Assembly: GCA_020137815.1 (NCBI GenBank)
Contig: CM035351.1
Coordinates: forward strand, 9,592,969-9,656,968
Direction of reading: 5' to 3'
Length of the DNA stretch: 64,000 bases
Source: Hormiphora californensis
Taxonomy: Eukaryota > Ctenophora > Tentaculata > Cydippida > Pleurobrachiidae
The translations under genes were made by a program, and so were the position numbers. Each line of letters begins with the position of its first letter. Within the stretch, counting starts at the first letter, position 1. Shown in pieces: positions 32,994-44,494 of this stretch. The notes below the pieces were generated by a model. That model was given only the letters and a program-made list of their open reading frames with translations. It was not told the origin of the DNA and ran no database searches.

Positions 32994-34092
32994 ATGTTAC
33001 GGCGGTGTAACATTGAGAACTGTGCCATACCGGTATGGTACCAGCACTTCCGCCCCATCACATTTGAGACCCTGTTTGTTCACCTCACCCCCGACTTCCT
33101 GACCTATCTACAGGCGGATAAAGTGGTGTTGCCAGCATCCCTCCTACCTCCCCAGCCTCCCAAGCAGCAAACCGAGTCAGACAGTGAGGTGATTACTCCA
33201 TATAAGGGCATATATTGTGATACTGTCTTTAGTTAAGCATTGAATGACCCCAGCAGTCTCCACCACTATCTAACCCCATGCCCCCGTGTAGGAAGAAGAG
33301 GATGATGAAGAGTGGGACGAGGCACCCACAGAGGCCCAACCCAACTTCCCAGACCTAGAGGAGCTAGTGAGGCAGGCTATTGACCGGCTGGGTGGGGAGG
33401 TATTCATCAAGTTGAACTGGTCAGCCCCTAAAGATGCTAACTGGATGTTGCACGATGGTACACTCTGCTGTAGGTGCCCCCTGGATGTTATACTGCTGTT
33501 GAAGGGGAGTGAGTTCGTACAACATGACCTCCACCAGGCCTTTATTGAGTGTAGTGATGGACAATACGAGGTACCCAGGGGTGGGTTCACTCTGGCCCTC
33601 AGAAGGTGGGAGAACCTCACCCCTTCAGGGGAGTTCCGTCTATTTGTAAGGAACAACAGTCTGCTGGCTGTTAGCCAGAGACACCACCGACAATACCTGC
33701 CCTCTGTGGTCCAGGACCGAGTTAACATTCTAAATGACATGCAGCAATTCTTCTTCAACTATCTCCAGGGGAGGTTCCCAGACCCTGACTATGTGGTAGA
33801 TGTATACCGTGCTGCCCCTCACAGAGTCATCCTGGTAGATTTCAACCCCTTCTCCAGGGTGACCGACCCCCTCCTGTTTACCTGGTCTGAACTGAACACC
33901 CTGGCCCCTGATGCAGCCCCCTCCCTAAAGGTGGTAGAGGATGAGGGTCTGAAGGGGCACCCCTACAGTGAGAACAGGGTCCCTCAGGAGGTAGTGAATG
34001 TGGGAAATCAGCAGGAGATCAATGATTTTGTTAGACTGTTTAACAATGGACGATTCACACAGCAGGGTGACACTGATGATGAGGATTTGTGA
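32994..34092 (+). CDS. CDC123: Cell division cycle protein 123 (eIF2 assembly chaperone)
   Basis: Two exons, 32994-33188 and 33292-34092, about 331 residues, the normal family length. CDC123 is an ATP-grasp protein that binds eIF2 gamma and promotes assembly of the eIF2 translation initiation complex. Landmarks are the N-terminal VWYQHFRPITFETLFVHL, the acidic segment EEEDDEEWDEAP, GGEVFIKLNWSAPKDANWM, ELRLFVRN-like GEFRLFVRNNSLLAVSQR, and VILVDFNPFSRVTDPLLFTW with the catalytic Asp-Phe-Asn-Pro. The ATG at 32994 aligns with the family N-terminus. The gene lies 180 bp downstream of IARS1 on the same strand. Confidence 0.94.
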
Positions 34093-34516
34093 TACTGAGT
34101 GACACGGGGTGACACTGACAGCTAGGGGGTGTCAGGTTTTGTTCCAGACAATGTGGGAATGTGATACTGGGACACAAGTGGGAAATGTGAGAAGGTGTGT
34201 ATGTTGTGTATAGAGAGAGATCAGACTGTGAAGTGGCAGTGAACTGAATCCTTCTCTTTCACCAGGAATTCTGGGATTCGCATTTTATAGACTCTCTCAG
34301 AGCCTGTATCATTTTAACTGTCTTTTTGTTGAAAAGAGAACTCTAAGCAGAGAATGTTTTTAATGTTGAAGAAGAAATCCAGACAGTTTATTTCCCCTGA
34401 CTAGTAGTTGTGTAGATCTTCTTTTGCTTCTGTGAAAATATAAATATATGCAACTATTTGACTTCTTACCCAATTTTTAATTTGCTTGTTTGATATTTAG
34501 TCCCCTGGTTGGTAGA
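34093..34516. other. CDC123 3' flank
   Basis: An AT-rich stretch with AATATAAATATA near 34436. It is probably 3' untranslated region followed by the promoter of the next small gene. No other gene seen. Confidence 0.5.
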
Positions 34517-35533
34517 ATGGTTCGTAGTGGACAGCTGGAACTGTATGTCCGGGTCCCATCACGAGATATAACCCCTGAACAGCTTACCAATTTCGTCCAG
34601 GTGCATTCAACAGCTACACTCTCTCTCTAATCACTGCTCCCTTTTACACACCGGCACCCACTTTCCCACTAATACAAGATCACCCGTCGCCCTTGTTGGG
34701 TAAGGGGTCACCCATCAGTCATCACTCAACAACGTCGTCCTGTACCACCACACTAGACAGTCTGAACACCCCTTCCGTGTAGAATCTGGAACACACCCCT
34801 ACTATAAGATACACTAAATCTCCCTCTCTCCCACTAACCACCCCTGGGACACCCCCTCTCTCCCACTAACCACCCCTGGAACACCCCCTCTCTTCCACTA
34901 AACACCCCTGGGACACCCCCTCTCTCCCACTAACCACCCCTGTATCACCCCCTCTCTCCCACTAACCACCCCTGGAACACCCCCTTTCTCCCACTAACCA
35001 CCCCTGGGACACCCCCTCTCTCCCACTAACCACCCCTGGGACACCCCCTCTCTTCCACTAAACACCCCTGGAACACCCCCTTTCTCCCACTAACCACCCC
35101 TGGGACACCCCCTCTCTTCCACTAAACACCCCTGGGACACCCCCCCCCCCCCCCACAAAACCTGGAACACCCCCTACTTTCAGCTGCAGTTTGGGTGTGA
35201 CGTGGAGGTGATGTATTGGAATAATAAGAAAGCGCCAGGACACGCTGAAACAACATTCTGCTTTGTGAGGTGTCGCAATAAACACGAAATGGACCTTCTA
35301 ATTAGGTACTGGTAACTGGATATTAATTAGTATAGTCCCTCTTAGATTCCTGTTAAGTGATACTATGTCAGAGCATTGGCCTGACAGGTGATACGTTCCC
35401 CACCTCCCCCAATACTACAGTATAATATGACTGGTTTAACAGCTGTTGTTTCAGGGACATGCACGATTGTATGATGGGACACTGGGAGACGCCCCTGGTG
35501 GTCAAGAAGAATAAAGGAAACGCGTGGAGGTAG
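34517..35533 (+). CDS. Small unknown protein, possible RRM-like fold (94 aa)
   Basis: Three exons (34517-34600, 35184-35305, 35455-35533) with canonical splice sites and matching phases give 94 residues beginning MVRSGQLELYVRVPSRDITP and ending KKNKGNAWR. The alternation LELYVRV ... FGCDVEVMYWNN ... ETTFCFVRCRN resembles the beta-alpha-beta layout of an RNA-recognition motif, but I recognise no orthologue. The short length fits a single small domain. Intron 1 contains a branch-point-rich tandem repeat. Support comes from splice logic and composition only. Confidence 0.55.
34797..35172 (+). repeat. Tandem repeat of about 31-33 bp, branch point plus pyrimidine tract
   Basis: Units CTCTCTCCCACTAACCACCC followed by CTGGGACACCCC recur about 11 times and end 20 bases before the acceptor of the next exon. 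Each includes a CTAAC branch-point consensus. Unlike the other arrays, the unit includes neither AG nor exon bases. Confidence 0.9.
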
Positions 35534-35729
35534 CAATTGTCTCAATATGTGGTGAGTTAAAAACTGAATATCAAGTTACCTGGGACATATTTTACATCAA
35601 TTCATTCTCCACCCGTTTATCTCTACAGCTTATATTGTCTAATGTGTGGTCCTCCAATCTCCATCATTGTTTGCACTTTCTATTTGGTTAGCTGGTGTCA
35701 TCCCGGCCAGCTCTCTCTCTCTCTCTCTC

Positions 35730-38700
35730 TCAACTAGCACTCATCTCCAGTTTCTTTATCGTTTTCCGTAGCATTATTTCCTGTTCCTCCAGTTCCATCC
35801 TCAGTTCCGTGTGTACATCACTAGCTCTCTGTGGTGTACCTCCGTGACTGAACTCAGAGGCCCCATCAGTACCGGGTGGGCCACCTCCAGTCAGATCTCT
35901 AACGGTCTGGATGATTTGTTTAGTAACACCCTTTACACTACTGTCAGTCTCTACCTCCGGTCCCACGTCATCTACTGTCTCTCCCTCTATATAGACTATC
36001 CTGGGAGAGAAGTTCTTCTTGATATATGATAGGAAGGTCTCCCTTCTCTTGAAGGCCAGCTTCCTCTCCATCCCCACTATAGTCTCTGCTTTCTGCAGGG
36101 CTGCAACCTCCACTGCTTTGTAGTAGATTCTCTAATGAGAGAGGGGGGGGGGGTCAGTTAATAGTGTGTATTATATTGAGACTACATGACGTGGTGTGTC
36201 ATTATACCCACCCACGCACCTGAAAGGTGTCCGATACTAGAGCGATGAACAGGTTCAGTAGAATTATAGCTGAGGCCATCAACCAGTACGCCACAAGGAA
36301 GTCCAGCCAACTCTCTGGGATTTGGGCCTGTACAGGGGGACTGTTAGAAAGTGTGCACTGTGCATGTGTGTGTGTGTGTGTGTGTGATTGTGTACAGGGG
36401 GACTGTTAAAGAGGTGTGTGTGTGATTGTGTAGAGGGAGAGGTGTGTGACTAACATACATAGAAGGAGAGAAGTGTGTGATTGTTTGCCTGGTTAGACTG
36501 TGTTTCGGGCGCCGCGCCCCCGAATCACAAATGTAAAAGGAGGATTAGAACATAACAAGTGATTGTGCAATGTACCGTTTCACAGTATGTTAGAAGATCA
36601 TCATATGCGTAGTCGTCCACGAGCATCATTCTGAATACAGTGAACGCTAGGGAGACTATCGTACTGTAGTCGTCTATCCCTGAGTCACCTGTAGAAATGG
36701 TAGAGTTATTAAACAGCGAGAGAGGGTAGAGTGGGTGTGGTAGTATAATACATACTGAAGAACTGCCAGAAGACACAGACAGCAGGGACGTATAGGATGC
36801 AGAATATGAAGGTTATCTTGAACATGTCTCCAAAGCTGCTACTGATGATCACTACAAAGGGCCCCATCATTTCAAACACCTGTGAAGGGGGAGTTAGTAC
36901 TTTCGTGTGAAGAGAGGGAGGGAGAGTTACTAGTTGTCAAGAGAGGGGGGATAGTAGCTTAGGGGGTGTACTGCAGCAGAAAGGGTTGTTGTTTTGAGTA
37001 CCTGTGAAACTCTACTTCCTGGACATTATTGATTATATATATGTTGCATGTCTCCTTTTACTAAATATGTATTGCGTGCCCTTACCTTTAGATATTTGAA
37101 TAGTTTCATCCAGGCCATTATGATGCCAATACAAAGCATCATGGACTTCCATAGTCGCACCTCGATGAAGAATTCGGACGTGTGTTCTGAAATCAACCTG
37201 TGGGGATCAGGGAGTGCTTGTTATACTACTAGTTGGTCTTGCTACAACCTCTATAACGGGATAACTTTACCTGTCTAGAAATAGTAGGAGGAATGCAAAG
37301 GACATGACAAATATGAAGATCCAATCATAAACATTCCAGAAGTCACTCCAATAGGAGCTCTTTGCCTTCAGCACACTTCTCTCCATATCTTCTAGGTAGT
37401 CCTTCTCGTCACTGTTCTCTGGCATTACAACGTACCTATATTAGGAGGTAGATACAAGACCTAGTAACACTAGACCTAATAATTGGGAGGGGAGACACAC
37501 ACATACTTTAGATCGCTTTGTATTTGGTTTAGTTTCCATGTTTTCCACTCAGCATGGTCTCGGTATCCTCCTACCAACTCCATCATCTCCTCCCCTAGCT
37601 GGATAGCAAACAGCAGCTGTATGTGAGGGGGAGTGGTGTTAGGGAAACAGCAGCTGTATGGGGGGGGGAGTGTTGTTAGGGAAACAGCAGCTGTATGTGA
37701 GGGGGAGTGTTGTTAGGGAAAGAGCAGCTGTATGTGAGGGGGAGTGTTGTTAGGGAGGGGGGGGGGGGTAATGGCGGGGCCTGTTTAGATGTTCCTAACA
37801 CACTTACAGCTGATATAACTCCAATAATATCGCTTGCTAGTGGGCTCTTATCGTCCACAAAGGTTTTCACTATGAGCAGAGAGCTCCAGAGAAGCAGTGT
37901 GAAGAAGTAGATCAACAGCTCATAGATACACCCAAATATACCAAACTGACTCCACTTAACCTTTATCATCTCCTTTATAACAGGGTGATTCACCAACACC
38001 TATAACATTGTACACATATAACGGGGTCTTATAATAATAGCAATACACCCACATACACCATACCTGGTTTTCAGTATTCACTACCTCCTCTAACACACTA
38101 GGGCTGGGGAAGCTCGCTCCCTCCTCTCCTAGCAGGCTGGGTTCCAGATAATTCAAATAGTAGAATTCCTGTTGTCATGGTTGCAGTATTAGTATGATGT
38201 GGCCAATTAGCCCCCCCCTCCTCAATTACCTGCCGTGTTGTTTTATTGAACTTGTAGAACTGGTCGAGCCCCTTTACAGCCACGTCAGGCATGTTTCTTA
38301 TCATAGCACACACGGGGTGGTAGCCTGTATAGTCCAACACCTAGTAATATATAATGTCAGGCATGTTTCTTATCATAGCACACACAGGGTGGTAGCCTGT
38401 ATAGTCCAGCACCTAGTAATATATAATGTGAGGCATGTTTCTTATCATAGCACACACGGGGTGGTAGCCTGTATAGTCCAGCACCTAGTAATATATAATG
38501 TCAGGCATGTTTCTTATCATAGCACACACGGGGTGGTAGCCTGTATAGTCCAGCACCTAGTAATATATAATGTCAGGCATGTTTCTTATCATAGCACACA
38601 CGGGGTGGTAGCCTGTATAGTCCAGCACCTAGTGATATATAATGTCAGGCATGTTTCTTATCATAGCACACACAGGGTGGTAGCCTGTATAGTCCAGCAC

Positions 38701-41700
38701 CTAGTGATATATAATGTCAGGCATGTTTCTTATCATAGCACACACTGGGTGGTAGCCTGTATAGTCCAGCACCTAGTGATATGGGGGTTATACCCTCTAC
38801 TTGCTGTATTGTTATGTTACACAACACTCACCCAGCCCAGTGTTTTGGCTACAAACATGGTTATTTGAGCTGTTTAAATCCCCCCGTCTAATGTGTGAGA
38901 TGGGTGTGAGCGGTGTGTACCTTTGCAGAAGCCCCCATGTCCAATAGAATGCTAGCTGCAACAGATCTATCTAGTTCAGCTGCCACCAATAACGGTGTCC
39001 TCCCTCTGTAGTCCTTGGACTCTATATTAGCCCCTAACTCAACTAGTGCCTGTTGTTGGAAATAGTTAGAACTTGGACTCTATATTAGCCCCTAGCTCAA
39101 CTAGTGCCTGTTGTTGGAAATAGTTAGAACTTGGACTCTATATTAGCCCCTAACTCAACTAGTGCCTGTTGTTGGAAATAGTTAGAACTTGGACTCTATA
39201 TTAGCCCCTAACTCAACTAGTGCCTGTTGTTGGAAATAGTTAGAACTTGGACTCTATATTAGCCCCTAACTCAACTAGTGCCTGTTGTTGGAAATAGTTA
39301 GAACTTGGACTCTATATTAGCCCCTAGCTCAACTAGTGCCTGTTGTTGGAAATAGTTAGAACTTGGACTCTATATTAGCCCCTAGCTCAACTAGTGCCTG
39401 TTGTTGGAAATAGTTAGAACTTGGACTCTATATTAGCCCCTAACTCAACTAGTGCCTGTTGTTGGAAATAGTTAGAACTTGGACTCTATATTAGCCCCTA
39501 ACTCAACTAGTGCCTGTTGTTGGAAATAGTTACACAGCTCTTGTGTTTGTCTGGCCAACAGAAGTCTAATGTTTCCTACCTTGCACGCTCCTGGGGCATC
39601 GTTTTTAGCAGCGTAGTGTAGGGGTGTTTGGACGTCATTGTGAGTGATTGCCCCATAATCTGCTTTCTCTTCTATTAGGTATCTGTGTGGGATATAATAT
39701 CCCTGGATTATAACCTGACTAATGAGTTGTCCCTGATAAATACTGACCCCCCTCCCCACTACCCTCCCTACTGACCCAATGATGTGGTGGTTATCCATTG
39801 CAGCCGCCATGTGTAATGGTGTCCTCCCGTGTTTATCCATAGTATTCATTGCAGCCCCCTTATCCACCAGGAACCTGATGACCTCTAACCCCTCCTCCCT
39901 ACAAGCAGCGTGCATCACAGTCTTGCCAGCCTCGTCTTTAGCGTTTATATTAGCTCCTGGATTATTATGTAAGATCCCTAGTTAGATTTGTCTTTAGTCA
40001 TTGTGTGTTATATAAATCATGGGATTTCAATGTTTTGTTTTCCCTACCCAGATTCAGCAGCTCAGTTATACGGTCGAATTCCACGTTTACCCCGAGTCTT
40101 TTCTGTGTACTGAGAGCTTGAAAGTAGTACAGCACAGCTAGTTCCTTATCGGGGTTAAATGTGACTGCTAACTCCAGGAATGGCTGTGCCAAGGTGTCTG
40201 AGGCAGCTAGAGAGAGGGGTATTGTTGGGTCAGGGTGTCTGAGGCAGCTAGAGGGAGGGGGTATTGTTGGGTCAGGGTGTCTGAGGCAGCTAGAGGGAGG
40301 GGTATTGTTGGGTCAGGGTGTCTGAGGCAGCTAGAGGGAGGGGGTATTGTTGGGTCAGGGTGTCTGAGGCAGCTAGAGGGAGGGGTATTGTTGGGTCAGG
40401 GTGTCTGAGGCAGCTAGAGGGAGGGGTATTGTTGGGTCAGGGTGTCTGAGGCAGCTAGAGGGAGGGGTATTGTTGGGTCAGGGTGTCTGAGGCAGCTAGA
40501 GGGAGGGGTATTGTTGGGTCAGGGTGTCTGAGGCAGCTAGAGAGAGGGGTATTGTTGGGTCAGGGTGTCTGAGGCAGCTAGAGAGAGGGGTATTGTTGGG
40601 TCAGGGTGTCTGAGGCAGCTAGAGGGAGGGGTATTGTTGGGTCAGGGTGTCTGAGGCAGCTAGAGGGAGGGGTATTGTTGGGTCAGGGTGTCTGAGGCAG
40701 CTAGAGGGAGGGGTATTGTTGGGTCAGGGTGTCTGAGGCAGCTAGAGGGAGGGGGTATTGTTGGGTCAGGGTGTCTGAGGCAGCTAGAGGGAGGGGTATT
40801 GTTGGGTCAGGGTGTCTGAGGCAGCTAGAGGGAGGGGGTATTGTTGGGTCAGGGTGTCTGAGGCAGCTAGAGGGAGAGGGGGTATTGTTGGGTCAGGGTG
40901 TCTGAGGCAGCTAGAGAGAGGGGTATTGTTGGGTCAGGGTGTCTGAGGCAGCTAGAGGGAGGGGTATTGTTGGGTCAGGGTGTCTGAGGCAGCTAGAGGG
41001 AGGGGTATTGTTGGGTCAGGGTGTCTGAGGCAGCTAGAGGGAGGGGTATTGTTGGGTCAGGGTGTCTGAGGCAGCTAGAGGGAGGGGTATTGTTGGGTCA
41101 GGGTGTCTGAGGCAGCTAGAGGGAGGGGGTATTGTTGGGTCAGGGTGTCTGAGGCAGCTAGAGGGAGGGGGTATTGTTGGGTCAGGGTGTCTGAGGCAGC
41201 TAGAGAGAGGGGGTATTGTTGGGTCAGGGTGTCTGAGGCAGCTAGAGGGAGGGGTATTGTTGGGTCAGGGTGTCTGAGGCAGCTAGAGGGAGGGGGTATT
41301 GTTGGGTCAGGGTGTGTGAGGCAGCTAGAGGGAGGAGGTATTGTTGGGTCAGGGTGTCTGAGGCAGCTAGAGGGAGGGGTATTGTTGGGCCAAGGTGTCT
41401 GAGGCAGCTAGAGGGAGGGGGTATTGTTGGGTCAGGGTGTCTGAGGCAGCTAGAGGGAGGGGGTATTGTTGGGTCAGGGTGTCTGAGGCAGCTAGAGGGA
41501 GGGGTATTGTTGGGTCAGGGTGTCTGAGGCAGCTAGAGGGAGGGGGTATTGTTTGGTCAGGGTGTCTGAGGCAGCTAGAGAGAGGGGTATTGTTGGGTCA
41601 GGGTGTCTGAGGCAGCTAGAGGGAGGGGGTATTGTTGGGTCAGGGTGTCTGAGGCAGCTAGAGGGAGGGGTATTGTTGGGTCAGGGTGTCTGAGGCAGCT

Positions 41701-44180
41701 AGAGGGAGGGGTATTGTTGGGTCAGGGTGTCTGAGGCAGCTAGAGGGAGGGGTATTGTTGGGTCAGGGTGTCTGAGGCAGCTAGAGGGAGGGGGTATTGT
41801 TGCCAATGACCTTAGAGGTAAAGGAAGGGGAGGGGACGAGTCCTCCTGTCTCCTGTTTTAGGATAAGCATGTGATAAGGAACCCCTTTTTAACGACATTA
41901 TTTGAGATCGCATTACAGTGTAATTTACAGTGTCTCCCCTCCTTGTTTACTCACGTGCGGTAGCATTGGGTACATTTCTTGGTGGTAGAACCAGGTCTTT
42001 GATCTTGTCAGTCTTCCTGGACATCCAGAACCCACATCTCTGAGGTAGTCCCTGTATCCAACTGGAAAAGGTCCACTTCTGTTGTTCTAGGATGAATTCC
42101 TCTGGGCTGCACTTCACTCCACACTGCAGGGACACCAGTATTATACAGGGACACCAGTATTATACAGAGCGACTATAAGGACGCTCAACAAGGATAATGA
42201 AACAAGAGAGGGCACCCTGTAGTAGTTGTAGTGTTACCATTTCTCCATGCTCTGGGCACACCCATCCGATGTCAGAATCATACATTGAAGACATGATGAT
42301 GTTGAAACCAAACACAAACAACACACAACATGGAATTATGTCAGGGAGTGTAGGACTGGGATGATTGGGATCTTTCCATACAATGGATGAAAATGTATGG
42401 GGTGAAGGTGAATTAGGAGGTGATATGGGGTGAAGGTGAATTAGGAGGTGATATGGGGTGAAGGTGAATTAGGAGGTGATATGGGGTGAAGGTGAATTAG
42501 GAGGTGATATTGGGTGAAGGTGAATTAGGATGTGATATTGGGTGAAGGTGAATTAGGAGGTGATATTGGGTGAAGGTGAATTAGGAGGTGATATTGGGTG
42601 CGGTGACTTAGGCGGTGCTATTGGGTGCCGGTGCATTACGGCGGTGCTCTTGGGGTGCAGGGGCCCTTCGGCTGTGCTATTGGGTGCCGGTGCCTTCGGC
42701 TGTGCCTCTTGGGTGCCGGTGACTCCATTCGGCGGTGCTCTTGGGTGCGGTTGCCTTCGGGCGGTGCTCCTTGGGTGCCGGTGGCCTATCGGCGGTGGCT
42801 CTTGGGGTGACAGGTGCCTTCGGCTTGGTGCTCTATTGGGTGCCGGTGCCTTCGGCTGGATAGCTCTTGGGTGCCGGTGGCCTTCGGCGGTGCTCTTGGG
42901 TGCCGGTGCCTTCGGCGGTGCTCTTGGGTGCCGGTGCCTTCGGCGGTGCTCTTGGGTGCCGGTGCCTTCGGCGGTGCTCTTGGGTGCCGGTGCCTTCGGC
43001 GGTGCTCTTGGGTGCCGGTGCCTTCGGCGGTGCTCTTGGGTGCCGGTGCCTTCGGCGGTGCTCTTGGGTGCCGGTGCCTTCGGCGGTGCTCTTGGGTGCC
43101 GGTGCCTTCGGCGGTGCTCTTGGGTGCCGGTGCCTTCGGCGGTGCTCTTGGGTGCCGGTGCCTTCGGCTGTGCTCTTGGGGTGCCGGTGCCTTCGGCGGT
43201 GCTCTTGGGTGCCGGTGCCTTCGGCTGTGCTCTTGGGTGCCGGTGCCTTCGGCTGTGCTCTTGGGTGCCGGTGCCTTCGGCTGTGCTCTTGGGTGCCGGT
43301 GCCTTCGGCGGTGCTCTTGGGTGCCGGTGCCTTCGGCGGTGCTCTTGGGGTGCCGGTGCCTTCGGCGGTGCTCTTGGGTGCCGGTGCCTTCGGCGGTGCT
43401 CTTGGGTGCCGGTGCCTTCGGCGGTGCTCTTGGGTGCCGGTGCCTTCGGCGGTGCTCTGGGTGCCGGTGCCTTCGGCGGTGCTCTTGGGTGCCGGTGCCT
43501 TCGGCGGTGCTCTTGGGTGCCGGTGCCTTCGGCGGTGCTCTGGGGTGCCGGTGCCTTCGGCGGTGCTCTTCGGTGCCGGTGCCTTCGGCGGTGCTCTTGG
43601 GTGCCGGTGCCTTCGGCGGTGCTCTTGGGGTGCCGGTGCCTTCGGCGGTGCTCTTGGGTGCCGGTGCCTTCGGCTGTGCTCTTGGGTGCCGGTGCCTTCG
43701 GGGGTGCTCTTGGGTGCCGGTGCCTTCGGCGGTCCTCTTGGGTGCCGGTGCCTTCGGGTGTGCTCTTGGGTGCCGGTGCCTTCGGCGGTGCTCTTGGGTG
43801 CCGGTGCCTTCGGCTGTGCTCTTGGGTGCCGGTGCCTTCGGCGGTGCTCTTGGGTGCCGGTGCCTTCGGCGGTGCTCTGGGGTGCCGGTGCCTTCGGCGG
43901 TGCTCTGGGGGTGCCGGTGCATTAGGAGGTGATATTGGCTTCAAACAAACTGTTCCACTAGCATTCCATGGCTGCTGGGCTGGCCATTGGTATCCATTAG
44001 AGATCTCGTGTGTCCCATAATTAATTGATTTAATTAATAATTAGGGCCATCTAAACTTCTCTACAGTTGTTCCTCCCTCAATCTCACCTCTGATAGAGTT
44101 TGGTGACGTTGCCCTCGAGCACTCTTCTGTCTTCTCATGGTCTGTCCAGCTGGTTCTAATGGTTCGTCACCTCCCACCTC
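35730..44180 (-). CDS. Ankyrin-repeat TRP channel (TRPA-like)
   Basis: Exons from 5' to 3' on minus: 44180-44089 (tentative), 42294-42238 (or longer), 42123-41955, 40206-40048, 39956-39776, 39682-39580, 39049-38921, 38340-38230, 38168-38064, 37999-37808, 37616-37507, 37435-37271, 37197-37086, 36879-36756, 36688-36576, 36327-36220 and 36131-35730. Phases agree from 42123 onward. Ankyrin repeats (DEAGKTVMHAACREEG, KHGRTPLHMAAAMDNH, NDVQTPLHYAAKNDAPG, YRGRTPLLVAAELDRS) are followed by a linker, VLVNHPVIKEMIKVKWSQFG before S1, six membrane helices, a pore region between 36756 and 36576, and ASAIILLNLFIALVSDTFQ in S6, then a coiled C-terminus. TRPA channels are cation channels for chemical, thermal or mechanical cues. 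Family assignment to TRPA is likely; another ankyrin TRP is possible. The N-terminal start is uncertain. Confidence 0.85.
37617..37760 (-). repeat. Four copies of a TRP-channel acceptor plus exon start, 37 bp period
   Basis: On minus the unit reads CCCTAAC...CACATACAG|CTGCTGTTT. Acceptor copies abut exon-like starts at 37611 (true), 37648, 37685 and 37722. Confidence 0.9.
38341..38790 (-). repeat. Seven copies of a TRP-channel acceptor plus 57-60 bp of exon, exact 72 bp period
   Basis: Acceptor positions 38341 (true), 38413, 38485, 38557, 38629, 38701 and 38773 are spaced exactly 72. Each unit repeats the first part of the exon (GTGCTGGACTATACAGG onward, to ATGCCTGAC) and the short AT-rich intron end with TACTAG. 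Confidence 0.95.
39050..39530 (-). repeat. Nine copies of a TRP-channel acceptor plus exon start, exact 58 bp period
   Basis: Acceptors at 39050 (true), 39108, 39166, 39224, 39282, 39340, 39398, 39456 and 39514. Unit on minus: GTTCTAACTATTTCCAACAACAG split as branch point, tract and AG, then the first 35 exon bases starting GCACTAGTTGAGTTAGG. Confidence 0.95.
40207..41803 (-). repeat. About 39 copies of a TRP-channel acceptor plus exon start, 41-42 bp period
   Basis: Unit on minus: CCTGACCCAACAATACCCC, TCCCTCTAG, then CTGCCTCAGACAC of the exon. It fills almost the whole 1.75 kb intron upstream of the exon ending at 40206. Variants differ only by GGGG/GGGGG length and a few substitutions. Plus-strand frames starting MSEAARG are artefacts. 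Confidence 0.95.
42397..43938. repeat. 28 bp minisatellite, AT-richer at the edges and GC-rich in the core
   Basis: About 55 units. The left edge units read GGTGATATTGGGTGAAGG plus TGAATTAGGA; the core reads GGTGCTCTTGGGTGCCGG plus TGCCTTCGGC. The right edge returns to the AT-richer form. Because 28 is not divisible by three, all frames stay open and create long false open frames on both strands (for example 42553-43944 on minus and 42560-44020 on plus). It lies within the presumed 5' part of the TRP gene. Confidence 0.95.
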
Positions 44181-44427
44181 CTAAAAGTGATATGGAATGT
44201 TACTACTACTGCTGCCCCCCTGCCACCTCCCTGCCACCTATGTACCTGCATCATTATCATCATGTACTAAGCTATTGCAAATGATAGACAGACAAATAGA
44301 GAACTATCCCTCATAGTGAACCGTAATATGTGTTCTTGAAATTTGATCTATCACGCTCTTAGTTCATCAATCAAGCGGTTGTGGTGCCGAGGTTCCGTGT
44401 GGGAGGGAGAGGGAGAGAGAGAGAGAA

Positions 44428-44494
<67 letters not shown>

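Noticed and set aside
38194-38868. 224-codon plus-strand open frame
   Set aside because: It is the antisense reading of the 72 bp TRP-channel acceptor array, with a period divisible by three.
40207-41803. CRISPR-like direct repeat array
   Set aside because: Units are contiguous with no variable spacers, and they match the adjacent exon border of a eukaryotic gene.
42553-44020. Long open frames (350-486 codons) on both strands over the 28 bp minisatellite
   Set aside because: All arise because a 28-base unit without stops is read in every phase; peptides are pure repeat with no start context or splice support.
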